Origin: Siderastrea siderea
Taxonomy: Eukaryota > Cnidaria > Anthozoa > Scleractinia > Rhizangiidae
Length of the DNA: 64,000 nucleotides
Assembly: GCA_964030785.1 (NCBI GenBank)
Contig: OZ034969.1
Coordinates: forward strand, 988,201-1,052,200
Direction of reading: 5' to 3'
Position numbers and translations under genes: made by a program. The notes below the pieces were generated by a model, which was given only the letters and a program-made list of their open reading frames with translations, ran no database searches and was not told the DNA's origin. Below, piece after piece: positions 10,775 through 22,787 of this stretch; the first letter of the stretch is position 1, and every line of letters begins with the position of its first letter.

Positions 10775-11724
10775 TCCATCCAATGATAATCGCTTATCTT
10801 ATGACTAAGGAATTCATCCTAAAATAGTAATGAACACTACAGTCTTTTCATGGACTTTCGTATTAAAATTAAAATAAGCGATCTGATTTTGCAATTGCAT
10901 TATTTTATTGCAGTTAATCTTAACGAGAAAATGTTGTGCGTATAAGCTTTCAAGATTTTGTCTTTGTAGGTTTTGTTTATTATGTCTTATTTCGCAAAAT
11001 GGTGAGAATAATTCAAAAAAATAGTAATAGAAACTATTCTGGACTGAGTTAGTGTTGTTTCTCAAGTCAGTTTGCTTTCCTTTGGTACTGCACATTGGGT
11101 TGTTTGAACACAAAAAATCGTTCGGCCGTTTTAGTGCGAATTAACCTTGCTTGATTTAATTTTCAGTTGAGGGAATATTTTAATCATCTTTACATGTTTT
11201 GCGTTAACTTGTAGTAGTGAATGGTATTTCTCTTCCATGTCAATGATTTCACTTAGAACTGCCGATTCACTCAAAGCGAAATATTTTAAAAATGTAAATG
11301 CTTTGTTTTGTTTTTATTAAATCTCAGAGCGAGTCGCTCAAAGCATTTCAATGGGTTCCTCTTTTGTTTTGCACCATGCTAGATATAAAATTTTTATTGC
11401 TTCGATCTCCATTTGGTTCTGCTATTTACTGAAACTGTTCTAATTGTTTCTTATCTCCTCTTCAGAAACACCCTCGTCCCATTCGATTCTTTTTCTCATG
11501 AGGGAAATTATATTAGCACATTGTTAAGACACGTTTTTCTGCTACACACGTCTGTTAACAACACTCTTCGCAATTCCTCGTTCATGGAAAAAAGAAAAGC
11601 ATTAAAAACTCCACGCTGAATTTCTTTGAATTTGTATAGCAATTGAGCACATAACTCTGTGAAACACCTGGTAGCTTGCCTTGGCCGACATGGCGTTTCT
11701 GCTGATTTTTTGACACTTTCCCGC
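10775..11724. other. interior of split DNA element, non-coding
   Basis: AT-rich, no coding frame of note, no transposase motif. Confidence 0.4.
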
Positions 11725-11805
11725 GATCGCACGACACTGGGCGCGATCTTTACTACAACTACCAGAAACCTTAGCGCGTGTGACGTCATAATGAAAATGG
11801 TCTAT
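11725..11805 (-). repeat. right terminal inverted repeat
   Basis: Reverse complement of 5679-5760, ending GGTCTAT followed by TGA. Confidence 0.7.
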
Positions 11806-12059
11806 TGAAATATTACATTTCACGCCATTTTAGACAGGAACTGACCAAACTTTTGACTTCACGTGGATGAATTACCACAATATCTTTTGCTGTATTTCCA
11901 AAAAATGCGTTCATAATTAATTTGAGATCAAAGTTTATCATAGAAATGATACGCGAGTCCCTACACTCCGCCTTCAACCCTAACCCCCCAAAATAAGATG
12001 TACCTCTTGTAGCAGAGTAAAAAAATACAATAATAAAGTAATGGCTCTGATAGGGAGCT

Positions 12060-12535
12060 ATCCCAGCTCCTCAAAAACGACTCCATCAAAGTCACTTCAG
12101 AATTACTCTCTAAAAGGAGTCAAATAAGTCCACGAAAATAACTCCCAAAAGATAGTTATTTTAACCCTTGTTAGAGAGTTAAAATCACTCCACAATTACT
12201 CCCTAAGGGGAGCTGAACTAACTCCTCCAAAATGACCCCGAAAAAGGAGCTATTTTAAAGCTCCTTGCAGAGTTAAACTGAAATTTAAGTCCAAAAAAAG
12301 AGTTAAATTTAACTCCACAGGAGTACAATTTAACTCCAGATTGGAGATATAATAACTTAAACCAGCGTAACTCCAATTTAGGGGCTAACTTAACTCCCCT
12401 AAACAATACAGTAACTCCTTTTCGGAGTTAAAATAACTCTTTTTGGAGTTAAAATAACTCCCAAAAAAATAACTCCACCTTAAGGAGTTAGTTTAACTCC
12501 ACTACAGGAGTTAAAATAACTCTTTGAAAATTATT
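12060..12535. repeat. AACTCC/GGAGTT word-saturated patch
   Basis: More than twenty copies of AACTCC or its complement GGAGTT occur in under 500 bp, many paired as GGAGTTAAAATAACTC-type palindromes. They are not a regular tandem array: spacing varies from ~10 to ~40 bp and orientation alternates. No gene is present. Confidence 0.8.
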
Positions 12536-13613
12536 GTGGATTTTTGTCTTGTTAGAGCCTTTTTGTATCATCTTAAAGCTTCAATTTTGTACAAGTTATC
12601 CTTTTTGGTATCATTTCTGTTTGTCCGAATTTAAGTTTCACAAGGAATTTTTGAGCGGGCTTGATGGAACATTTCGGAACACCTGAAGTGCTATTTAATT
12701 TTTATTATTCATTCTAGATCTCTTTTTTTGCAGTTTTTTTCCATTTTGTTACTTTTGTTTTCAGCTGTTAGGGAAACTTCCACTTATTTATATCTGATTT
12801 TAATTGCCTTGGATTATCATGTTTGTGTGTGCGTAATGGAATTCAAAAATAGTTTTTGTGATCTCATAATTATATTTGTCGAATTCGTGGTGCTAAATAT
12901 CTAGCTGCAAATTGTTAAACTATTTACGGTTTAATAGTAAATAGATTGCCTTTGCCATATTTATAGCTGAGCCGGGTTCTCACTACTTCTATAACTAGTT
13001 TCTGTCAAGTTGTGTTTGTTTTGTTTAGCAAGTCGTTAGCTTGATGGGCTCCTGACCCTACCTAGAATAGTCAGCTTGTTACTTGCGAATGACAGGAAAT
13101 TCATGTAATGACGTTAAGTATTCTTGTTTTAATGTATTATGTATTGCTGTTTTTAGAAAACAGTGGAACGCTGATATCACGGAGTGCCAAGGGACTGGCA
13201 AATGAATTCGTCATAACAGCATTTCGTTATATCAGGGCAGGCTTTTCCATACGTTTTAATACTACTGGGCTGAAGAATATGGCTCGTTTTACTTGGGTTC
13301 TACTGTATTATGTACAGTATGCAAAACTATAAACGTCGTCTGCGAATGAGAAAACAGTTGAGGGGCTCTCAAACAAAGTAGTCTGTGCAAAAATTTAACT
13401 CCAGAAATGCACTATCGTGCTTAAAAATGTAGTACAATAGATCTACCAAAGATGGGATACATTTAAATTTTCGTTGAGGAATGATCTTCCCACTATGAAA
13501 CACATTTTGACATTGTTGGTTTGTTTATCAAGGGTAATTCACAATTTTTGGGTTGGCCCAGAGAATTTGAGAGAAGAAGTGACTGACAGACAAGTAGCTT
13601 GAACGCCAACACC
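12536..13613. other. non-coding spacer
   Basis: AT-rich; nothing recognised. Confidence 0.4.
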
Positions 13614-13619
13614 TTTAAT
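13614..13619 (-). terminator. possible polyadenylation signal ATTAAA of gene 1
   Basis: The minus strand reads ATTAAAGGTGTTGGCGTTCAA. The flanking bases resemble the AATAAAGGGTGTTGG at the end of paralogue 2 (33495-33500), suggesting a conserved 3' end even though the last coding exon between is missing. Confidence 0.35.
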
Positions 13620-14276
13620 ACATACAATAAAGTGAATACAATGAAGTCAGGTAAACCCTTAATGTCACCCACCACCTAGCGAACATTTCTCATCTGTCTT
13701 CAGCGAACAATTATTTAATATCAGTGTACTACATAATTACTAATAACTGAGGACAAGACACTTGTTTATACTTTTAAAGGCAGCAACAGCACAAAAAGTG
13801 CAAACGAGCAGAGCTTTAAGGTGTTTCGATACAGTTTTTTTGGGACCATACCTAACTTTTTGAATCGGCTCTTAGACAATCTTCTCCTTGTCAGATCAAA
13901 GTGAAATTTGCAATACTTGTTGGTTTTGGATTGAACTTTAGCGTGGTTTACATTTTGTGAGAAACATAAACATAAAGAAGAAAACTGAATACATGGCGTT
14001 AAAAGGTGTCCCTGAAGAATTATTAATGATATAGTACTATTTCCGGGTTTTATATTTCAAGATTTTAATAAAAAGGGTCTATCTATCTCATGCTTACAGA
14101 TTAAAAGTAACGTGACAAACAAAGTGCAGTAGTCAGCGACTACTGCCTATAATAAAAAAATATATATATTTGTCAGCTAAAACAAAAGATTTAAAGAATA
14201 TTTTACAGTGCTATTTCTTAATCTATTTATTTATTTACCTAAAATATTCTGAAACTAGTTGTTCTACAATACGTAC
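13620..14276. other. expected site of last FReD exon, none found
   Basis: In the paralogue the C-terminal fibrinogen exon lies a few hundred bases before the polyadenylation signal. Here no frame shows fibrinogen-domain residues. Confidence 0.5.
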
Positions 14277-16182
14277 CAGAGTATGCCCCCAGACTCAGCT
14301 TGTATTTGCTTCCTTCATCACCAACACCAAAGAAGCTGTACTCGGCGTAAGCTGTTTTTCCGTTAAAGTCTTCAAGATCGACTCGAAGCCTACTTCGTTC
14401 TTTTGTCAGGCGGTGAATTTTGTCCAGTCCGAGCCAAAATTCACCATTGAGATTTCCGAAGCCTCGTTTGTAGTCGTCCCAGCCGCGGTAGAAATCAACT
14501 GAGCCGTCCAGTCTCTTCTGGAACACTGTCCATCCCCCACCGGCTGTTGTTTGGTCACAATACACATCAAAGGCACCGGTGTTGTCGGGATTGATGGTGT
14601 AAACACCACTGATTCGATGGCCACTTTTGTAGAGTTCAGGACAGCTCTTGTAAACTGAAAAGCGTGAAAAAAACTCATGTTTATCATAAATTTGGTGCCA
14701 GGAAACTTTTTTCTTTACTGATATTAAATCATCTTTAAAAACCCGAGTGCTTATGATTCAAAATTCTTTCCCTTCCCTCTTGATTTCATGCCTTATAGGC
14801 TGCTATAAGGGATAGTCAGTTTGTTTTACTTACCTTTATAAGCCGTTGCGTTTTCTTTCAGGCATTTGATCCCATTACCCAGTTTGCTCAGCTCCTGTTT
14901 TACTTCCTTTAGCAGTCCTTGGATCGTCATGTTCATTTCTGCGAAAAAAAAATCCAAAAATAAAATAAATAAATAAATAAAAAGAGAAATAAATAAATAA
15001 ATAAATAAAAAGTAAGAAGAAACAGCTGTAAATGAATCGCAGTGAATTTTAAAAATGTATTTTCCAACTCTATTTAATATTGTTAGAAAAACATGCGAAA
15101 CGAGTCAGTGTCGGATCCAGCCAGAGAAAAGCTTTTCCATTTTACTACAAGTTAACTCAAACACGGTTATTAAACTCTGCCTACCTTTACCAGTCGTTTT
15201 ATTTTCTTTCAAAGATTGAATTTCCTCCTTCATCTCGCCCAGTTCATTTTTTATTTCAAGAAGCAGAGTTTCTATTTGGCCCTGCGAATTCAAGTTTTGT
15301 ACAGTTGTAAATCTTGACTTTCAAAATTATGAAAACACGATATTGAATAACTGATGGAAGCACTATAGGCTAAAGAAATCTACGAAATTGACTTCAAATT
15401 GCTACATTTTTAATTTTTTAGCTGTAAATTTACACACCTTTACAATTCGTTTTGTTTTCTTTCAAAGATTTGATTTCTTTCCTCATCTCGGCCAGCTCGC
15501 TTCTTACTCCTTGAAGGAGTGCTGCGATCTTCTTGTCGTTTTCTTAGAGAGAGAAACATATTAAACAAAATCAAGGTACAAAATATTATTTCAGATTCAA
15601 CTTGGAAAACTGTAGCTTGGATAAAAGGCTATCATATATTTTTAAATATATCATTGAATTAAAATTCTACGTACCCGTTTCTGTTGTTCTGTTTTCCTTT
15701 AAGGATTTGATTTCCTTCCTCATCTCCCGACTTAGCTCATTTTGTACTTTATGAAGCAGTGCTTCAATTGTCTTGTTGGGTCCTGCAAAATGTGATCAAT
15801 TCAGAATCAGAAACTTGTACTTAAACACGTTGTAGTTGAAGGGAACAAAAGGCGAGAATAGACGCATGTTTTACAAGAGCCAACTTAAGCATCGAACTTA
15901 AAGTTTGTATTTTACCTGCTTTGAGTTGTACACACCTTTGCTATTGTTTTTGCTTTCCTTCATCTCGCTCAGCTCTTTTTTAACCTCATGAAGCAGTGTT
16001 TCGATCTTCTTGTTCAGCCCTGCGTAAAAGTTACTGTTGTATGTGTACATGTTATGGCATTTGGACTCCGCGCGAGGACGCACTGCAGAGTTGTTAGATT
16101 TTGATGTAGAGTTAGCAGCACTCAGTGAAGCTATCACAAGCAGCACATAAACCAGAGTCAAGACAGAACGCGGGCGAGTCAT
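14277..16182 (-). CDS. fibrinogen-related secreted protein, gene 1 (3' incomplete)
   Basis: Exons inferred from GT-AG sites: 15936-16182, 15675-15782, 15438-15542, 15185-15281, 14834-14938, 14277-14654. Exon 1 starts at an ATG followed by a signal peptide (MTRPRSVLTLVYVLLVIASL) and a first coiled-coil segment (KKIETLLHEVKKELSEMK). The next four exons each code one similar segment of about 35 residues ending in KENK-type sequence. The last exon codes ~126 residues of the fibrinogen C-terminal domain: CDQTTAGGGWTVFQ, WDDYKRGFGN, GEFWLGLDKIH. Such FReD proteins are secreted, multimerise through the coiled coil and bind glycans in innate recognition. Nearly all exons are symmetric phase 1-1. The second half of the domain (calcium site, CHxxNLNG region) is not found, although the last splice donor is intact, so the gene is truncated or its end lies elsewhere. 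Confidence 0.75.
14949..15012. repeat. AAATA microsatellite in an intron
   Basis: AATAAATAAATA-type repeat beside the acceptor of the 14834-14938 exon. Confidence 0.85.
15185..15281 (-). pseudogene. coiled-coil exon with frame-breaking length
   Basis: Its sister exons are 105 or 108 bp. The best acceptor here gives 97 bp, which would shift the frame if included. The peptide itself (IETLLLEIKNELGEMKEEI) is well preserved. Either the exon is skipped, or an acceptor 8 bp upstream has been lost. Confidence 0.5.
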
Positions 16183-16961
16183 GATTAGCTTTTCAAAATA
16201 TCTGAGTGAACAGGCGTTAACAGTCGAATAATCTCTCTAATATAAGAATGATGAGAACTGATGTAGATCAGCTCATAAAAACATACAGTGTTTACGAATG
16301 TTTCTGACAAGAGATTTCAAGTTTTCAAGGTGAATATTTTTGGAGCGTTGTTTGTATGATTTAACTTGATAGGAGCTTTGTTGTCAAATTGATAGATATC
16401 GAAGGACTCTGGCTGGTTTGTTAATTTTTCAGCTTCGTAGAAGTTAAATGGAACGGTAAAATGTTAAAAAAAGGAGTTCCTTTTGTCAACTGAATTGCAA
16501 GCTGTTTACTACCAGAAACTGGCGTTCCTACTGAATTTCTCATTACAATATCAGGCAGTAATTTGCCAAGCATAGGTGATGAGAATAGCGACGTTCGTCA
16601 ATCGATATTATTCGATGGGCCACCAAATTCTCAGAACAAGTCATTGAAGGAATAAGTAATAAACAGTATTGAGAATTAACGTATCGTGTTTGGAAAAGAG
16701 ATGGTTTTAATGGTTGAATACTTTAGATATATGTCTTGCACGTACACACTTTTGCTTTAACATGTCATTTTGTTAACTGTGTTATTCTCACCCATCACTG
16801 AATTTTTTCTGTCGTATACGAATCTGAAAGACACTTCACAGCCTCAAAATTAGACTCAGTGTAAAATCGTTACGTGATGCTCCTGAATTATATTATATAT
16901 ATAATGGTTAATAGTTTATACTGTAAGCGCGTTGCGAATCTTAAATGCGCCTATAGGAACC

Positions 16962-16999
<38 letters not shown>

Positions 17000-18711
17000 A
17001 TAATATAATATAATATAATATAATATAATATTTCATCATCAGGTTTTTTGTTGCCATCTAATAAAAAGTTTAGTTTATACTACGAGATAAGAAAATTAAA
17101 GTGAGCAAAAGCGGCGCAGTTAATTTTTTGTTAACAACGCAGTAGCAATGATTAGTTCGTGTTTTAGAAGCCGAATGAACTGCAGCGTTTGAAGAACACT
17201 AAATGTTATGATTTGGCGTTTATACTTACTGTTCTTCCTTGTCTACGTGTTTACAGAGAACATGTATTAAGATATAAATCCGTCATGGCAAAATTGGCTG
17301 CCAGTTTGAATTTCGATTGAATTGGAAATTATAATCCTTATGCTTTAAGATTTATCATTAGATTTGAGTTCCAACAGCAAAAGCTGAACGAAGAATTTTT
17401 CGGTGACGAAACAGCCTACACACTGACATGTTTGAAGCTTTGGGGCACTTCAAACTAGCCGCATGTAAATAGAAGCACCCAAATTCTAATAAAAAGTATT
17501 TTTATCCCTACAGTGAGAAATTTGAAAAAATATTGACAGAACTACTAGATTTTTTTTTCTCGCTTACTAGAGACTCAGTGCACATAAATTCACTGGGTGA
17601 CAATTAACTTCAAATAGTAGTTCTTAATTCGTTGATTTAATTTATCTACTTCTACTTTTCAGACTTGTTAAACTGCGTGATCTGTTCGTTCTTCAAATTG
17701 ATTTGTTTTCTATTCGCCCTTTTTGAGCACAGAGTCGAGAAATTAGCATTTTGAGTTTAAACATTGTAAAATATTTACCTCTTTGTTTACTGACCAACAC
17801 TAGCTATAGATAGAAGCATTTCTGGTAATTGAGTATGATGATGTATTGTAGTTTTCTACGAATAAACTGATTCTTTTCTGATAGCATCCAATGTCACAAC
17901 TCAAGATTGACCGAATCTAAATTAATAGTAAAAGGAATTTCGAAACGTAGAAAATAGTGACTAAATTGTTGAACAACGCCAGTCCTTTTCGTTCAGCTAC
18001 AGTTAGATAAAATCAAGATCTTAAAGAAATTCTGTTTGTAGTCACGAGTCTACCTACTAATTATGGTATTAACTTACCGAGTTACCGAGTAACTAGTGTC
18101 AGTGCCTAGTAGAAGAGAGGTGATTTGCACAAAAGATGAACCACGTGTGTTAGAATTTTATCAATGTGATTGAAGTCAGCATTTTCCTAATTTTCTGTAC
18201 TACTGTCAATTCTTGATTTATTATTTCTTTTTGTTTTCGTCTTCATGGTGCACCATGAACGAGCACCGTTTTCGTGTTAGTAATATTAATGAAAGTTTGT
18301 TGGCGCATTATAGTGCTGCATAAGTGACGTTGTAGACTGTCAAAAAAAACTTAAGTGACGACGAACTGTCTTTGTGTGTCAGTTATCGTTTATTTGTATT
18401 GTAAACATAACACAGCTAACATTTTAATTTAACAAGAAAGGCAAATAACATAAAAGCAATTGATTCTAAAATGCGGGCTCAAATTCCAGTCCTGTCTAGG
18501 TTTCTTTTTTTTTTAACCTGGTAGAAGTTAAATGGAACCGCAATAATTTGCTAAGCAGACAAGTGATGAGAATGGAGAAATGCGTCAATTGAGAATAATT
18601 GTAAGGATGGGTCAACAAATTCTCGAGCTTGGGAATGGGAGTGCCTATAGTTTGATAGTCAGTTGAACAGCTGTGAGACTTACGCACGTACGCACTTTTT
18701 GTTTCACTACC
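16183..18711. other. non-coding, upstream of FReD gene 1
   Basis: No gene recognised. It holds an ATT-repeat followed by an ATAAT repeat at about 16965-17032. The promoter of gene 1 should lie just above 16182, but no unambiguous TATA element is claimed. Confidence 0.4.
16965..17032. repeat. ATT then ATAAT microsatellite
   Basis: Simple repeat switching from a 3-base to a 5-base unit. Confidence 0.9.
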
Positions 18712-19312
18712 CAATAGAGTGAATTCGTATAACCCGTTTCTTATACGCTAATGAGAATCACTAAATGCTAATGAGAAGAACAATTAAGAAACTGAGCACG
18801 CACAACTGAAACCATTGCTTCAAATGCCTAATTGTGAACATTTGAAAATAACAAGCCTTAAAATGAGCTATTCTTTCCTTCCACTGTTTGCATACCAGCG
18901 AGAGAAAGAACCGGCACGAGTGTTTCTCTGCCACAGGTGTCAGAACGTCAGCCTTTTAATTTAACGCAGGGCTGCATGTGGGTTACGCGTGGGAAGCGTT
19001 GAATTGAAATTTAGTTGACTGTTGCATGTTCAGAATGTTGAAAGTCGTGTGATACAGGTACATGTAAAGCGAGCTGCCATGTGGAGTTTGTAGCGTCCTT
19101 TTTGAAATGACAACTTGAAACCTAGTGTACCAAGTATTATTTTTCTGCAGTTGTACTCCGTATCTTTTTCAAAATGCTTATTTTCTTTGGTGTATGCTGA
19201 ACACAGGTACGCATTTCAATCGTGAATCGCTCGTGCGTACCCAAACCGGTCATTAGAATATTATGCGCCTCATTAGCATATAAGAAACGGGTTATACGAA
19301 TTCACTCTATTG
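18712..19312. mobile_element. MITE with 44-bp terminal inverted repeats
   Basis: The left end CAATAGAGTGAATTCGTATA, followed by ACCCGTTTCTTATACGCTAA, is repeated in inverse at the right end with one mismatch in 44 bp. The interior of ~510 bp has no coding capacity. No target duplication is obvious. Confidence 0.8.
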
Positions 19313-21699
19313 TGTGTGTTGCGACAATTGATTCATATCGCTGAATTTGTTCTACCTGCCGCAATCGATTGTGAAAGACACTTACTTGGCTACAAAATTA
19401 TAAAGCCATTTCTTCGCTTACCTGAATTCAGGCTAAATGACGAACGTTTCCGAAGAACTGCCTGCAGTCTGTTCATCATTTGACTCAGGAATATTACACA
19501 CACAAAAATAATAATGATAACAAAAACTAAATGTGCCTTGAAATGTGTAGCGATGGCTAGACATTAAATTGGACGGAGGAAGCACCGCTAAATAAAAGCT
19601 AATTAAAACACAATAAAAAAAAACTGAAATTGCTCCTCGTGTCTTGCCTCTGTTCTTAGTAAGGCGTTAACACTTCCTCTACAAAACCATTTTGCAGCGT
19701 AAATTCAACACAAATCTAGCACTTGAAGGTAGAGCCGGTTCACCATAAACTGTCCTTAATGTCTCACTGACTTATAAACCTTATTTAGGACGCGGATTAT
19801 TTGACGTTCAATTTTTTATTTAATTTTTTTTTAGTCACCTAAAATGAGAGAACTGAATGTGAGTAATTTTGGTTCGTTGAATTTATGATAGTGATGACGT
19901 TAAATGAAGATTCATTTGAAGCGACATTAATAAAACGAATTGGAACCAGCTCTACATTTGCGATTATTGAAAATAATTTGAAGTCTTCATTCGAGTGCAA
20001 TAAGATGTAAACATTTACAATTTGTGGGTGTTGACTATATTTAATAAGTTGTGAGTTGACCATATAAACTTGTTTAATGCCACGCTCGGTTGCCTCGACA
20101 GCCAATAAATTTGCATTTCAAACAGAGGATGATCGTAAAGATAAGTTAAGACTTCTTTCTATAATTCTGCACAATTGACACTTATGAAAGCTCTAAGTGT
20201 TATTAAGTCTACTAGTGCAAAATAATTATGTTCTGTTGATTACATTCTGCTTTCTGTAAAGGTGTCGAATGTTGAGACTGGATAACGGTAAGCCCCGGTT
20301 AACAAGAATCTTTCATGTTGACAGTCCATTGACCTCTAGGTAACAAATTTTTTTCATTTGTTAATTTCATTGCTTTTACTTACCTTGAGGAAATAAAGTT
20401 GAAGTTAGATGACTTTTGAATGGTAACCTATTTAACCAAGCTAATATAAAGCGAGTGGCAGTTTCGCCAGTTTCAAGCTAATTTACCAGTCTCATGCCAT
20501 TATGGCGGAATCGGTCTGGTACAAAAACGTAATTTCCTTGCTGTCCCCTTCGCCCATTCAACACCAAATATGTTGCTGCTTTCTGCAAAGAATTTTACAA
20601 TGTTTTTTTTTTAAAGAAAGACCGAAATTTGTGTCCTAAGTAGGGGTAATGCAACGCTTATCTTCCGGAATCTTTTTCGTGTTACGATATAAACAAAAGC
20701 TAATTACTGCCGGCATTGTTTAGTTGAAATAAATTTGCATTTTAGCGTTAAGTCGGTTTTATTATGTTTGGTGACTTTATAATCCTCTGTTATTGGGCAA
20801 TAAGTTTTGTTATTCTCATTATTTTCTCTCGGATTAAAATTGGTAGAAGGATAGTAAGCACTGTAATAGTGATAAATTGCTCTATAACGGTCGGTTGGAG
20901 CCGTGATGTCTTGACTTCTGTCGGAATAACTTTTAAATTAATGATTTATATTTATCGTCTTATTGATACGATACGTCAACAAGAATACATCTATAGTTTT
21001 GTGTGTACAAAATTTACGGAAAACCTGCTCTAATAGATACAGGGGTTTAAACAGCAATTACTTGTAGGAGTTAGAGACCCAAGACTGATGGCCCTCAGTA
21101 CCGTCCGCTCCGATTCTTTAAGCTGTGCTGTCCGTCCAGCGGTCTGCTCAACCTAAAGGCCTAAAGGGGGTTGTTGCTGAGATCCAGACCATTCAGCCCA
21201 CGAGTTGTCAAGCCCCTCGGCAGAAAAGGAAAATTACGGTGATTCCAGTACATCTTGCTTGTTTTGTTGTTTTTTCTTCGCCTTTAAATTTAGTGAGGGT
21301 AGCCTGACCACAGAGGTAACTTAACTTCCGTACAAGCTTCGCTGGTGACAGCGTTCCAACCTTTGGTTGTGTAGTAATAAACGTACCTGGACGGGAATAT
21401 CACTCCAATACATAATAATAAACTGAAAAAACAAAATCGTCCACTTTTGACCTTAACCTGTTATGGAAGCCATTATCAGTTCCGCTTAGAAAAAGGAAAG
21501 ACCAGAGACGCATACTGCGACAAATTTCCCTCGAACTATAACAACAATAGCTTTATTTGCATGACTATAGATTATTACAGTATTGCAAAAGCATACAACT
21601 CAACAAAAAGAACTTATAATGCAATAATTATATAAGGAGATAAGAATTAAAATACATCAGTCGGAATTCATAATAAATTATTGCGCAAATTTAAGCATG
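19313..21699. other. non-coding spacer
   Basis: AT-rich, with one 89-codon frame at 20764-21033 that shows no family similarity and AT-driven composition. No RNA gene seen. Confidence 0.4.
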
Positions 21700-22352
21700 A
21701 TAGAATGAATCTCAGCAATTGAATGTTTACAAAGTAATTATCAGAATTCATTAATCCTTTTGTAGCTTCCAATGTAGACAATCGTTTTATATATGGTAGG
21801 TGATGCTCTAGTTTCCTGTAAAACCTGTCTCTAAAAATTGAGTATTTAGGACAGTGAAAAAGTAAGTGAATTTCATCCTCTATTTGATTAGATCTGCAAG
21901 TAGGGCAAAGTCTATTAACTCTTGGGATTTGACTATATCTGCCAGTTTAAATCATTAGTTTGTGATTACCTATTCTGAATTTCACTAATTCTTTCCTCAG
22001 TTTCATTTAACTTGCTTGTAAGTTCTAGATAATAAAAAGATGTGTATTCGTTTTTAAAAGTGTTATAAAATTCTAGTTTCTTTGAGTGTTGAATAGAATG
22101 TTGCCAGTGTAGGATATATTTGTGTTGCATTAGGCATATATAGTGTTTGATCTTAGATTTATTTAAGACATTGGGGTCAAAATCAGGCAAATTATAGTAT
22201 TCAGACATCCTCATAACACTAGAGTAGAAACTATTTTTACCAGAGAAATGAAGCTCTGCTGACATTGAAAAGATCTGTTTAACAATAGAGTCATTCCCCT
22301 TATTATGAAGATATAAAAAGAAATCTTCCAAGTTTAGCTCTACATGCCACAT
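21700..22352 (-). pseudogene. LINE-like reverse transcriptase C-terminal tail
   Basis: The frame 21966-22352 carries segments such as LHWQHSIQHSKKLEFYNTFK and YYLELTSKLNETEERISE. After a frameshift it continues with FRIGNHKLMI, then RLCPTCRSNQIEDEIHLLF and HCPKYSIFRDRFY. The C-x2-C plus IEDE-H...C pattern is the C-terminal zinc-ribbon-like end common to metazoan non-LTR retrotransposon proteins. The RT domain proper is not present; this is a 5'-truncated copy, as is typical. Confidence 0.6.
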
Positions 22353-22787
22353 TTGATGCTTTATTGCTTACTTCTAGATAACGTTTGCAGAACTGAAGAT
22401 GAATTTTTTTCAATCTGCGAACTGTCCCAAGACTTGAAATCAGCCCACATTTATTACGTCACACCGTATTATAAAAGCAAGAGAAGCTTACCTCATAGAT
22501 AGAGGAAAGACTCTGTCACTAGACGGCCTAGACCGACGGAATGAACGCTGATTTCATATAATATCAATCACCTTATTGTATAAACCTATATGTATGGGAA
22601 TAAAAATGTAACAGTTTAGTTAAATATTTACCACTTATGTCATTTTCAATTTTTATTTTAGGAGCCGTACCTCTCTCCTCCGCAGAGGCCTCCTACAGTC
22701 GCGTTGGGTAGAAACGCGCGGAGGCTGGTAAGAGGGAAAAATTAAAGCGCGCGGGGAACGCTGGGAAGGGGAAAGAAAGAAAGGAGG

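Larger units (their letters stand above)
5679..11805. mobile_element. inverted-repeat DNA element split by gypsy 2
   Basis: The two ends are inverted copies. The left starts ATAGACCATTTTCATTATGA and the right ends with its complement. Strong identity runs about 75 bp (through TTTCTGGTAGTTGTAGTAAA), then weaker identity for a further ~60 bp. A TGA triplet flanks both ends and could be a 3-bp target duplication. Removing the gypsy insertion leaves a host element of about 1.85 kb. No transposase is seen in the remaining DNA, so it is probably non-autonomous. The superfamily is not assigned. Confidence 0.6.

Noticed and set aside
20764..21033. 89-codon hydrophobic frame, possible small membrane protein
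   Set aside because: AT-driven Ile/Phe-rich composition, no signal or homologous family, isolated.
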